NCBI RefSeq assembly: GCF_013839445.1
Contig: NZ_JACDIT010000002.1
Coordinates: 248,001 to 312,000 of the forward strand
Direction: 5' to 3'
Source: Chthonobacter albigriseus
GTDB lineage: Bacteria > Pseudomonadota > Alphaproteobacteria > Rhizobiales > Pleomorphomonadaceae
Length of the DNA stretch: 64,000 nt
Part shown: positions 27,051 to 34,642 of the stretch, in pieces
Numbering within the stretch: the stretch's first letter is position 1
Layout of the letters: each line of letters opens with the position of its first letter
The notes under the pieces: model-generated
Told to the model about the DNA's origin: nothing
The model's input: only the letters and a program-made list of their open reading frames with translations
The model's database searches: none
Program-made: the position numbers and the translations under genes

Positions 27051-27938
27051 TCACCGGTTGAGCAGGATCGTGCCGGCTTCGGACACGTCATAGCCGCCGA
27101 ACTCGGCCGCGCGGGCAACAAAGGCGGGCGTCCGCATCAGGGCGAACAGGCGCTGCGGGCCGGGCTCGAAATAGGTGCGGCGGCGGAGCGCGAGGTCGAA
27201 GCGTTCCCAGGCGAGCGGCAGGAAGGCGAGGCCGTGGGTCTCGGCGACTCCGCGGGAAGCAATGCCGCAGTCGGCGCGGCCGACGCGGACGGCGAGCGCG
27301 AGTTCGGACCCGGTGGCGCACGGCCCGGCGGCGACGGCGAGCGTTCCAGCGGCGATGCCGGCGCGGGCGAGAATCGCCTCCAGGAGGAGCTGGGCGCCGG
27401 CGCCAGGCTGGCGGACGGCGAAACGGGCCTTGCGGGCGACGGCGTCCTCGACGGCGGCTAGGCCGAGCGGGTTGCCGGGCGCAACGACGAGGCCCTGCTC
27501 CCGGCGGCAGAAGGAGACCACGACGGCATCGGCGAGGTCGGCCCGGGCGGAGACGGCGGCCAGATTGGGCGGATCGCTTTCGTCGGTCGCGTGGAAATGG
27601 ATGGCGGCGACGGCCGCCTCTCCGGCGGCGAGGCGCTCCAGGCCTCGGGAACTGCCCTCGGCGAGCAGCGCCAGGCCGCAAACGCTGTCGCGGGCGGCCC
27701 ATTCCAGGAGGAGATCGTGGCTGCCGGCGATCACCGGCGGGGCGGCGCGCGCGGCGGCGGCCGGGCCGGTCATGCCGGCCTCCAGCCAGCGATCGAGGCT
27801 GGCGCGCGGGAACAGCCACTTGCCGGTGACCTTGGTGCAGGGGATCGCGGCCTCGGCGACGAGTTCGTAGAGCTTGCGCTCCTTGAGCTTGAGGTAGTCG
27901 GCAGCTTCCGCCGTGGTGAGATAGGTGTCGCCGGGCAT
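27051..27938 (-). CDS. Excisionase-type HTH plus PBP-like domain regulator
   Basis: 295 residues in two parts. Residues 1-55 are an excisionase/MerR-like helix-turn-helix of the helix_turn_helix_17 type (YLTTAEAADYLKLKERKLYELV, then TGKWLFPRASLDRWL). Residues 70-290 are a PBP-like domain (PF12727 type), related to ModA/TupA binding proteins (IHFHATDESDPPN, VAPGNPLGL, FAVRQPGAGAQLLLE, GRADCGIASRGVAE). Such fusions are commonly found next to molybdate or tungstate transport genes and are presumed oxyanion-responsive regulators. The start at 27938 begins right at the HTH; longer in-frame extensions are unlike the family. Its stop is 72 bp from modA on the same strand, with the Mo-box between. 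Confidence 0.82.
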   Translation of the reverse strand: MPGDTYLTTAEAADYLKLKERKLYELVAEAAIPCTKVTGKWLFPRASLDRWLEAGMTGPAAAARAAPPVIAGSHDLLLEWAARDSVCGLALLAEGSSRGLERLAAGEAAVAAIHFHATDESDPPNLAAVSARADLADAVVVSFCRREQGLVVAPGNPLGLAAVEDAVARKARFAVRQPGAGAQLLLEAILARAGIAAGTLAVAAGPCATGSELALAVRVGRADCGIASRGVAETHGLAFLPLAWERFDLALRRRTYFEPGPQRLFALMRTPAFVARAAEFGGYDVSEAGTILLNR

Positions 27939-28081
27939 GTCGGGGTTCCGGTTGGGGAGGCTCGCCGGGGATGTATAGGCGATTTGGCGGGCGGGCGTGA
28001 GGGATGGCTTTTCGGCTTTATCGACGGGGCGGTCCGGCCTAAAAGGCTGGTCCGACAGTCTCCGTCTCCCGAGGTGCCGTC

Positions 28082-28768
28082 TTGCCAGCCCATGTCGTTC
28101 CCGCGCCCGCCATCCCCGAGGTTCCGGTCGAAGGGGGCGGCGCGTTCCCGGTGCGCCGGATCTTCTGCGTGGGGCGAAACTACGCCGAGCATGCGCGGGA
28201 GATGGGGGCGGATCCGACACGGGAGGCGCCGTTCTTCTTCACCAAGCCGGCGGACGCGATCGTGACCGGAGAGGCCGACACGCCCTACCCCAGCGCGACC
28301 GAAGACCTGCACCACGAGATGGAGCTGGTGGTGGCGATCGGCAGGGGCGGCACGGACATCGCCGAGGGAGACGCGCTCGGCCACGTCTACGGCTACGCGG
28401 CGGGGCTGGACCTGACGCGGCGCGACCTGCAGGCGGCGGCCAAGAAGGCCGGGCGGCCGTGGGACATGGCCAAGGGCTTCGACGCCTCGGCGCCGATCGG
28501 GGCGATCGTGCCGGCGGCGAAGATCGGGCATCCGGCCGCCGGGCTGATCGAGCTCAGCGTCAACGGGACTGTGCGGCAGTCCTCCGACATCGCCAACATG
28601 ATCTGGTCGGTGCCGGAGACGATCGCCTACCTGTCCGGGCTGGTGGCGCTGCAGCCGGGCGACCTGATCTTCACGGGGACGCCGGAGGGCGTGGCGGCGC
28701 TGAAGCGCGGGGATCTCGTGGAAGGGCGGATCGCGGGCGTGGGCGGCGTGCGGACGCGGATCGTCTGA
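28082..28768 (+). CDS. Fumarylacetoacetate hydrolase (FAH) family protein
   Basis: 228-residue FAH-fold enzyme, close in length to fumarylpyruvate and acylpyruvate hydrolases. Family signatures are [28 protein letters not shown], the metal-binding glutamates in [40 protein letters not shown] and [11 protein letters not shown]. It probably cleaves a C-C bond in a 2,4-diketo acid using Mg2+ or Mn2+. The start is TTG with GAGG upstream; no ATG fits. Substrate is not readable, but a hydrolase of this family performs the last step of non-phosphorylative L-fucose breakdown, of which other steps may be encoded near 49.5-54 kb. Confidence 0.85.
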   Translation: MPAHVVPAPAIPEVPVEGGGAFPVRRIFCVGRNYAEHAREMGADPTREAPFFFTKPADAIVTGEADTPYPSATEDLHHEMELVVAIGRGGTDIAEGDALGHVYGYAAGLDLTRRDLQAAAKKAGRPWDMAKGFDASAPIGAIVPAAKIGHPAAGLIELSVNGTVRQSSDIANMIWSVPETIAYLSGLVALQPGDLIFTGTPEGVAALKRGDLVEGRIAGVGGVRTRIV

Positions 28769-28899
28769 GGGGAAGGCGGAACCTCGCGGCTGGCTGGCGA
28801 CTTTCGATCAGGCCCATTCGCCGCAACGTCTTTTTCGCCTTGTTCCCCTCCGACGGGTTGCGGCGCAGCATACCGAACCGCTATCTCGGTGAGACGAGG

Positions 28900-29838
28900 A
28901 TGCGCCCATCCCAGCCTGACACGGACCGATCCGCGTTGACCGCAGAGAAGCCGACACCCCCCTCCCCGCTCCGCCTGGCGCTGACCGAGTTTGCGCGGGA
29001 ACGCGGAACGACCCGCCAGCGCTTGGGCCGGCTGGTGGACTCCATCCTGCCGCAGGCGGCGGCGGACTTCCTGTTCCCGCCCGCCCCGGAGCGCGGGGCG
29101 AAGGTGGTGGTGGCCTCCTACAACATCCACAAGTGCGTGGGGACCGACGGGCGCTTCGACCCGGAGCGGATCGCCGAGGTGATCGCCGAACTGGACGCGG
29201 ACGTGGTGTGCCTGCAGGAGGCGGACCGGCGGATCGGGCTGCGCAACGGGCTGCTCGACCTTCCCGGACTGGAGCGGCGGACGGGGCTGACGCTGGTGCC
29301 GGTGGCGGCGCGGCCGGCGAGCCACGGCTGGCACGGCAACGCCATCCTGGTGCGCCAGGGCGAGGCGATCCGGATCAAGCGGTTGACGCTGCCGCATGCC
29401 GAGCCGCGCGGCGCGGTGATGGCCGAGCTCGACCTGCCGGTGGGCAAGCTGCGCGTGGTGGGCGCGCACCTCGGGTTGCTCCGGCGATCGCGGGCGCAGC
29501 AGGCGGCGACGCTGCTGCAGACGCTGGACCGCAGCGAGCCAATGCCGACAGTGCTGATGGGCGACTTCAACGAGTGGCGGCCCGGCCGGCCGGACTGTCC
29601 TCTGGCGGCGCTGGAGCCGTTCTTCGGGCCGGTGCACTCGAACCACCCGAGTTTTCCCTCGCGCCGGCCGATCTTCGCGCTGGACCGGATCCTCGGCTGG
29701 CCGCACGGCACGGTGGAGACGATCGCGGTGCATGCGAGCCCGCTGGCGCGGGTGGCCTCCGACCACCTGCCGATCAAGGCGCTGGTGGACCTTTCCACGC
29801 CGCTGCCCAACGCCGACGTGGCGGCCGCCACGGTCTGA
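28900..29838 (+). CDS. Endonuclease/exonuclease/phosphatase family protein
   Basis: 312-residue metal-dependent phosphoesterase of the EEP fold. The catalytic motifs are ASYNIHKCVGTDG, LQEADRR, the His in GAHLGLL, MGDFNEW and SDHLPIKA. About 65 N-terminal residues precede the domain, with no clear signal peptide. ATG at 28900 is taken as start; the frame stays open far upstream through the FAH gene but that part is a shadow. DNA, phosphoinositide or nucleotide substrates are all possible. The gene is followed by an aldolase gene in the same direction. Confidence 0.82.
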   Translation: MRPSQPDTDRSALTAEKPTPPSPLRLALTEFARERGTTRQRLGRLVDSILPQAAADFLFPPAPERGAKVVVASYNIHKCVGTDGRFDPERIAEVIAELDADVVCLQEADRRIGLRNGLLDLPGLERRTGLTLVPVAARPASHGWHGNAILVRQGEAIRIKRLTLPHAEPRGAVMAELDLPVGKLRVVGAHLGLLRRSRAQQAATLLQTLDRSEPMPTVLMGDFNEWRPGRPDCPLAALEPFFGPVHSNHPSFPSRRPIFALDRILGWPHGTVETIAVHASPLARVASDHLPIKALVDLSTPLPNADVAAATV

Positions 29839-29912
29839 GCGCCGGGCCTTCCGGCCGCCGCAGCGGCGTGCGATGAATTCGCCTGCAACGCCGTGCCTAC
29901 CGGAGATGCCCC

Positions 29913-30575
29913 GTGAGTGACGACCTGACGATCCGCCGCGCCATCGTGGACGCTTGCCGGGAGATGAACCGGTCGGGACTGAACCAGGGGACAGCGGGCA
30001 ACATCAGCGTGCGGCGGGGCGAGGCGATGCTGATCACGCCGAGCGCGACGCCCTACGAGGCGATGCAGCCGGACGACATCGCCGTGATGCCGTTCGAGGC
30101 CTACGGCGTCTGGACCGGCCCGCTGGCGCCGTCCACGGAGTGGCGGATGCATCTCGACGTGATGCTGGCGCGGCCCGACGTCAAGGCGATCGTGCACGCC
30201 CATCCGGTGCACGCGACGGCGCTGGCGATGTGCCGCAAGCCGATCCCGGCCGCGCACTACATGGTGGCCGCCTTTGGCGGCACCGACGTGCGCTGCTCGC
30301 GCTATGCGACCTACGGCACCAAGGAGCTCTCGATGGCTGCGCTGGAGGCCATGGAGGGGCGGACCGCTGTGCTGCTGGCCAACCACGGCATCCTGGCGGT
30401 GGGGGCGAGCCTCGCCGAGGCGATGTGGCGGGCGGTGGAGCTGGAGACCCTGGCGCGCCAGTACATCCTGTCGCTCGGGATCCCGGGCGGGCCGGTGATC
30501 CTTGACGACGGCCGGATCGCCGAGACGCTGGCGAAGTTCGGGGACTACGGGCTGCGTCATAAAGTGGAAACCTGA
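29913..30575 (+). CDS. Class II aldolase (L-fuculose-phosphate aldolase-like)
   Basis: 220-residue class II aldolase/adducin-fold enzyme. The phosphate-binding loop is NQGTAGNISVRRG and the catalytic Glu is in APSTEWRMH. The zinc ligands are HAHPVHA and the His of LLANHGIL. Its length and these motifs match L-fuculose-1-phosphate aldolase, which splits the sugar phosphate into dihydroxyacetone phosphate and a lactaldehyde. Specificity within the family (fuculose, rhamnulose, ribulose or methylthioribulose phosphates) cannot be fixed here. The start is GTG with GGAG eight bases upstream. It is followed by a HAD sugar-phosphatase-like gene. Confidence 0.87.
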   Translation: MSDDLTIRRAIVDACREMNRSGLNQGTAGNISVRRGEAMLITPSATPYEAMQPDDIAVMPFEAYGVWTGPLAPSTEWRMHLDVMLARPDVKAIVHAHPVHATALAMCRKPIPAAHYMVAAFGGTDVRCSRYATYGTKELSMAALEAMEGRTAVLLANHGILAVGASLAEAMWRAVELETLARQYILSLGIPGGPVILDDGRIAETLAKFGDYGLRHKVET

Positions 30576-30674
30576 TCCGGCGATCCTTCGGCCAGGCGAC
30601 GAAAGTCCGGGCCGACCGGCGCGACGGGCCGGGCTATGGTCGGGCGGATCGATGCGCAGGAAGGGGATGTGGGC

Positions 30675-31538
30675 ATGGCGGAGGCGACGCGTTCCTCCTG
30701 GACCGCCCTTCCAGGCATTCGGCCGCTGACCGACTTGTTCGGCACCTTCTTCGTGGATCAGTACGGGGTGCTGCACGACGGGCAGAGGCCTTACCCGGGC
30801 GCCGTGGAGACGCTGCAGCGGCTGAAGGCGAGCGGGCGCGGGGTGGTGCTGATCTCCAACTCCGGACGGAGCGCGACCTACAATGCGGAGCGGCTGACGG
30901 GGCTGGGGTTCGATCCCGGGAGCTGGGACCATTTCGTGACGTCGGGCGACGTGGCGCTGTCGCTGTTGACCGGTGGGCGGATCGCGGTGACGCCCGGTCC
31001 GGCCACTCGGTGTCTGACGGTCTCGGGTGTCGGCGAGCGGAACCTGGCGGATGCGCTCGGCTTCGGCGAGGCGATGGAGGGCGAGGACGCTGACTTCGTG
31101 GTGATCGCCGGGAGCCGCGGCGACATCGTCCCACTGTCGACCTACCGTGACCTGCTGGCGCCGGCGGCGGTGCGGCGGGTGCCCTGCATCTGCACCAACC
31201 CCGACATGATCATGCTGACCCCGTTCGGGCCACGTTTCGGCGCGGGGCGGATCGCCCGGCTCTACGAGGAGATGGGCGGGCGGGTGACCTGGATCGGCAA
31301 GCCCTACCCCGAGCTCTACGCACATGCGGCCAAGCTGGCCGGCGTGACGGACCCGTCGACGGTGATCTGCATCGGCGACAGCATCGAACACGACGTGGTG
31401 GGGGCGAAGCGCTTCCGCGCAGCGTCGGCGCTGGTGCGCACCGGCATCCATGCCGCGCTCGGATCGGAGGAGATCGAGGCGGAGGGCGAACGGCACCGCG
31501 TCAGTCCGGACTACGTGCTGCCGTCGTTCCAGTGGTGA
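30675..31538 (+). CDS. HAD superfamily IIA phosphatase, TIGR01459-like
   Basis: 287-residue HAD phosphatase with a C2-type cap. Motif I is FFVDQYGVLHDG (nucleophile Asp in VDQYG), motif II is VLISNSGRSA, the conserved Lys is in WIGKPYPELYAHA and motif III is ICIGDSIEHDVVGAKR. This matches what I recall of the TIGR01459 subgroup common in alphaproteobacteria, related to NagD and substrate-unknown. ATG at 30675 follows AAGGGG by eight bases; a start at 30636 is possible but weaker. It lies 99 bp after the aldolase on the same strand. Confidence 0.83.
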   Translation: MAEATRSSWTALPGIRPLTDLFGTFFVDQYGVLHDGQRPYPGAVETLQRLKASGRGVVLISNSGRSATYNAERLTGLGFDPGSWDHFVTSGDVALSLLTGGRIAVTPGPATRCLTVSGVGERNLADALGFGEAMEGEDADFVVIAGSRGDIVPLSTYRDLLAPAAVRRVPCICTNPDMIMLTPFGPRFGAGRIARLYEEMGGRVTWIGKPYPELYAHAAKLAGVTDPSTVICIGDSIEHDVVGAKRFRAASALVRTGIHAALGSEEIEAEGERHRVSPDYVLPSFQW

Positions 31539-31548
31539 ACAAGGCCGG

Positions 31549-32442
31549 TCAGGCGGCGGGCCGAAGTCTCGCGAGGAGGCGGACGGGCAAGAGGCCGAGC
31601 ACCAGGGCGCAGCCGCAGACGATGGTTGCCGCGCCGACGACCTGGAGCGCGGAGAGCGGCTCGTGCAGGGCGAATGCGCCGACGAGGACCGCGACGACCG
31701 TGACGGCGAACTCCACGCTGATCGCCCGGGTGGGACCGATGGTGGAGACGAGGCGGAAGTAGAGCACGTAGGTGGTGGCGCTCATCACGCAGCCGAGGAT
31801 GAGCAGGTAGACGTAGTCGACCGGCTGCGGCGTGCCGGGGACGGGGACGGCCGCAAGCAGCGGCAGGCTGAACAGGCCGCCCCACAGGAAGGATCCGGCG
31901 GTGATCTCCCATGTGCCGGCGCCCTTCAGGCGCTGGCTGGCGTAGACGCTGCCGACCGCCGCGCAGAGGCAGCCGAACAGCGCGCTGGCGCAGCCGAGCA
32001 CGAAGGTGGGCGTGACCGCGACGGCCGGGAAGCCGACCAGCATGACGATGCCCGCAAGGCCGAGGAAGAGGCCGACGACGCCCTGCGGCGGGATGCGCTC
32101 GATGTTCCAGAGGCGCGCGATCAGCATGGAGAGCATTGGGATGGAGGCGACCAGGATGGCCGCCATCGCGGTGCCAATGCGCGGCGTGGCGTAGGAGAGG
32201 CCGAGGAGCTGGCCGGCGACGGTGGTGGCGCCGACCACGGCCAGCGGGAACAGCCCGAAGCCGAAATCCATCCGCCGCCGGAGCAACGCGGCGGCCAGGA
32301 CCAGCGTGACACCGGCGACCAGCGAGCGGAAGGCGACGGCTCCCACCCAGCCGAAGGCGTGCACGGCCTTCAGGATCACGAGGAAGGAGAAGCCCCAGGC
32401 GAGCGCCAGGAACACATAGGACGCGACGTCTTTGATTTTCAT
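31549..32442 (-). CDS. EamA/DMT-family membrane transporter
   Basis: 297-residue protein with ten predicted membrane helices in two EamA repeats. The first starts at SYVFLALAWGFSFLVIL and the second near GCASALFGCLCAAVGSVYASQRLKG. The family exports amino acids, nucleosides or other metabolites in exchange for protons; no substrate can be told. It is the last of three closely spaced minus-strand genes (27 bp after the ATC hydrolase-like gene), which may hint at a thiazoline or cysteine-related compound as cargo. Confidence 0.85.
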   Translation of the reverse strand: MKIKDVASYVFLALAWGFSFLVILKAVHAFGWVGAVAFRSLVAGVTLVLAAALLRRRMDFGFGLFPLAVVGATTVAGQLLGLSYATPRIGTAMAAILVASIPMLSMLIARLWNIERIPPQGVVGLFLGLAGIVMLVGFPAVAVTPTFVLGCASALFGCLCAAVGSVYASQRLKGAGTWEITAGSFLWGGLFSLPLLAAVPVPGTPQPVDYVYLLILGCVMSATTYVLYFRLVSTIGPTRAISVEFAVTVVAVLVGAFALHEPLSALQVVGAATIVCGCALVLGLLPVRLLARLRPAA

Positions 32443-32469
32443 CCGGGGGTGGCGGCAGGCGGGGGCCGA

Positions 32470-32952
32470 TCAGGCACCGCCCTCCTCCTTCTCGTAGGTG
32501 TAGCGGAAGTCGCAGTGGGAGGCGCCGCCCATGATGGTCTGGGTGCGGGTCATCTTGAGCTTCGGGTCGTAGCCCTCGCAGAAAGCGCCGTCGCGGTTGC
32601 AGGAGAGCAGCGGTCCGATCTCGCCGAGGCCCATGGCCTTGTACATCTCGGCATAGCGGCAGCGGGTGACGTTGAAGTCGAAGCGGGTCTCATCGCGCGC
32701 GATCACCTCGACGGTGAGCGCGTCCTCGGCCGTCCAGTGCTTCTGGATGTCGACGAAGCTGTCGAGGCTGGTGCCGGCGGGCTCGCGGGCGGCGAAGGCG
32801 GCCGCCTGGCGCACCGCGGATCGGTGGACGGCATCGGCGATGACGGCCTTGGCCTCGTCCTTGCCGACACGCTCCAGGAGGGTCTCGTAGACCTCCTTGA
32901 GGAGCTCGGCCTCGATGCGGCGCCGCTCGATGATGGGAAGGACGGTGGACAT
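32470..32952 (-). CDS. L-2-amino-thiazoline-4-carboxylic acid hydrolase-like protein
   Basis: 160-residue protein matching the ATC hydrolase family (PF14196 type): FDFNVTRCRYAEMYKAMGLGEIGPLLSCNRDGAFCEGYDPKLKMTRTQ is divided into the usual segments NVTRCRYAEMY, LLSCNRDGAFCEGY and LKMTRTQTIMGG. The family contains the enzyme that opens 2-aminothiazoline-4-carboxylate to S-carbamoyl-cysteine on the way to cysteine, but most members are uncharacterised. AGGAG lies nine bases before the ATG. It lies 18 bp after the ybaK-type gene. Confidence 0.83.
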   Translation of the reverse strand: MSTVLPIIERRRIEAELLKEVYETLLERVGKDEAKAVIADAVHRSAVRQAAAFAAREPAGTSLDSFVDIQKHWTAEDALTVEVIARDETRFDFNVTRCRYAEMYKAMGLGEIGPLLSCNRDGAFCEGYDPKLKMTRTQTIMGGASHCDFRYTYEKEEGGA

Positions 32953-32970
32953 CGGGCGTTCTCCTGCGGT

Positions 32971-33444
32971 TCAGGCGACGAGCGGGGCGATCCGGGCCTT
33001 CAGTGCCGCCACGGCGTCGGCGGGCTTGAGGCGGACCTGCAGCCCGCGCTGGCCACCGTTCATGTAGACGAGTTCCTCGGCCATGGCAGCCTCCTCGATC
33101 GCGGTCGGGACTGCGCGCTTCTGGCCGAAGGGGCTGATGCCGCCGACATGATAGCCGGTGACACGCTCGGCGTCGGCGGGCTTCATCATGGCGGCCGACT
33201 TGCCGGCAAAGGCAGCGGCGAGTTTCTTCATGCTCACCTCGCGGTCGGAGGGGACCACCACGCAGACCGGCTTGCCGTCGACCTCGGCCATCAACGTCTT
33301 CAGGACGATCCGCGGCGGCACGCCAAGCTCCTCGGCCGCCTGGAGGCCGATGCGCTCGGCGTTGGGGTCGTAGGCGTATTCGTGCACGGTGAAGGCGGCG
33401 CCCGCGGCCTTGAGGGCCTGCGTGGCGCGGGTGGTCTTCGACAT
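32971..33444 (-). CDS. ybaK: YbaK-family aminoacyl-tRNA deacylase
   Basis: 157-residue protein of the YbaK/EbsC family (Cys-tRNA(Pro) deacylase), which removes cysteine wrongly loaded on tRNA-Pro. Typical segments are ALKAAGAAFTVHEYAYDP, the catalytic Lys in IVLKTLMAEVDG, VVPSDREVSMKKLAAA and TGYHVGGISPFGQKRAVPT. The start at 33444 (MSKTTRATQ) is the family's usual one. It leads a small minus-strand group with the ATC hydrolase-like and DMT genes; a shared cysteine theme is plausible but unproven. Confidence 0.9.
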   Translation of the reverse strand: MSKTTRATQALKAAGAAFTVHEYAYDPNAERIGLQAAEELGVPPRIVLKTLMAEVDGKPVCVVVPSDREVSMKKLAAAFAGKSAAMMKPADAERVTGYHVGGISPFGQKRAVPTAIEEAAMAEELVYMNGGQRGLQVRLKPADAVAALKARIAPLVA

Positions 33445-33551
33445 GGGACGCGGATTCCGGTGGGCCCGGAACGGGTTGAGCAGAGGACGGGGGGCGTGGT
33501 CAAGGGGGACGGTGGAGGGACGTGAGCGGATGGTGGGCGGGGGCGGAAAAC

Positions 33552-33586
33552 GGCGTGGGTGGTCCGCCTGCGCGGACCATGACGGC
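33552..33586. repeat. Solitary REP-like palindromic element
   Basis: TGGTCCGCCTGCGCGGACCA at 33560-33579, with the same flanks (GCGTGGG before, TGACGG after) as the copies at 24139 and 47204. No partner in opposite orientation lies nearby. It is in the 206-bp gap between the extensin-like gene and ybaK. Confidence 0.75.
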
Positions 33587-33650
33587 AGAGGGGTGGGGGC
33601 GGGAGGCGGCGGGGGCGGCGGGGAGGCGCGGGGGTTGGCGCGTGGCGGGA

Positions 33651-34571
33651 TCACTGGCAGATGCGGTAGCCGTTGTTGCGGGACTGGAGGTCGAGGTGGA
33701 AGTGGGTGGCGTGGGCCTGGTCGGCACCGGGGCCGAGGACGGTGGTGAAGTAGGCGCAGGCGGCGGTACGAATGGCCTTCTGGAAGGCGCGGACCTCCTC
33801 GTCATCGGAGCCGTCGTCCTCGATCGGGATGGCGGGACGGCCGGCAAAGGCGATGGAGGCGATGTCGACGGCGTTGCCCGTGGCGTGTTCGCTCTGCTTG
33901 GCGCCAGCCTTGCCGTTGCGCGGGCGGCAGACATAGGCGGAGGCGTGGGCGACCGCGGTCGGGCGGGCCTTCAGGTGGTCGGCGGCTTCGGGGACGACCA
34001 CTTCGGCGACCCAGCGGGCGAGGGATTCGGCGGCCTCGCAGTTGAGGGTCGCGGCGGGTTCCAGGGCGATGCCCTGCCCCACCGACGTGACCTCGATCGG
34101 ATCCTCCACGGCGCAGTCCTTCTCGGCGATGGCCGGGATCGGCTTGAATGAAACGTCGAGACGCTCCAGGCGAAGGCGGCAGGCGAGTTCGGTACTGGGG
34201 GCCGGCGTGTCGGCGGGCACATTGCGGACGGCGTCGTCGGCGGGGGCGGCCGGAGCGGTGTCGGGCTTTTGGGACTCGGGCGTCGCCGGAGCGGGGTCGG
34301 GCTTGGGGGGCTCGGGGGCGGTTGGAGCGGCGTCGGGCTTGACGGGCTCGGGGGCGGCCGGAGCGGGGTCCGGCTTGGGAGGTTCGGGGGCGGTCGGAGC
34401 GGGGTCGGGTTTGGGGGCGGCAGGAGGCTCAGGAGCGGGGATGGGCTTGGGGGGCTCGGCGGCGGGGGGCGGATCGGCGGGCTTTTCGGGCGGGAGTGGC
34501 GTGGCGGCAGACACGGGAACCGAGAAAGCAAGGAGCAACGCGGCGAAACCGATCCGACGAAGAGTGGCCAT
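33651..34571 (-). CDS. Extensin-like C-terminal domain protein with Pro-rich linker
   Basis: 306-residue secreted protein. A signal peptide (MATLRRIGFAALLLAFSVPVSA) is followed at about 25-115 by a low-complexity linker built of KPDPAPxAPEPP units, as in wall-spanning or periplasm-spanning proteins. The C-terminal 180 residues are an extensin-like domain (PF06904 type): ACRLRLERLDVSF, TLNCEAAESLARWV, the metal-ligand-like SEHATGNAVDIASI and ATHFHLDLQ. That domain resembles DD-carboxypeptidase/MepA-like zinc folds. A role in peptidoglycan or surface polymers is inferred, and supported by the L,D-transpeptidase gene directly upstream on the same strand. Confidence 0.85.
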   Translation of the reverse strand: MATLRRIGFAALLLAFSVPVSAATPLPPEKPADPPPAAEPPKPIPAPEPPAAPKPDPAPTAPEPPKPDPAPAAPEPVKPDAAPTAPEPPKPDPAPATPESQKPDTAPAAPADDAVRNVPADTPAPSTELACRLRLERLDVSFKPIPAIAEKDCAVEDPIEVTSVGQGIALEPAATLNCEAAESLARWVAEVVVPEAADHLKARPTAVAHASAYVCRPRNGKAGAKQSEHATGNAVDIASIAFAGRPAIPIEDDGSDDEEVRAFQKAIRTAACAYFTTVLGPGADQAHATHFHLDLQSRNNGYRICQ

Positions 34572-34642
34572 GCGAACCTCCGGCTATGACGCAAGGGTAA
34601 CGCGCGAAGGCGGCAACGGATCGGCCCGCGCGAAAAGATGGC

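Noticed and set aside
27997-28899. N-terminal extension of the EEP phosphatase through the FAH gene
   Set aside because: The frame is open only because of high GC; the FAH gene in another frame has full family motifs, and ATG 28900 gives a normal-length EEP protein.
31450-33525. 691-codon plus-strand frame opposite the DMT, ATC hydrolase and ybaK genes
   Set aside because: The three minus-strand genes have clear families; the plus frame is the antisense of them with no family motif.
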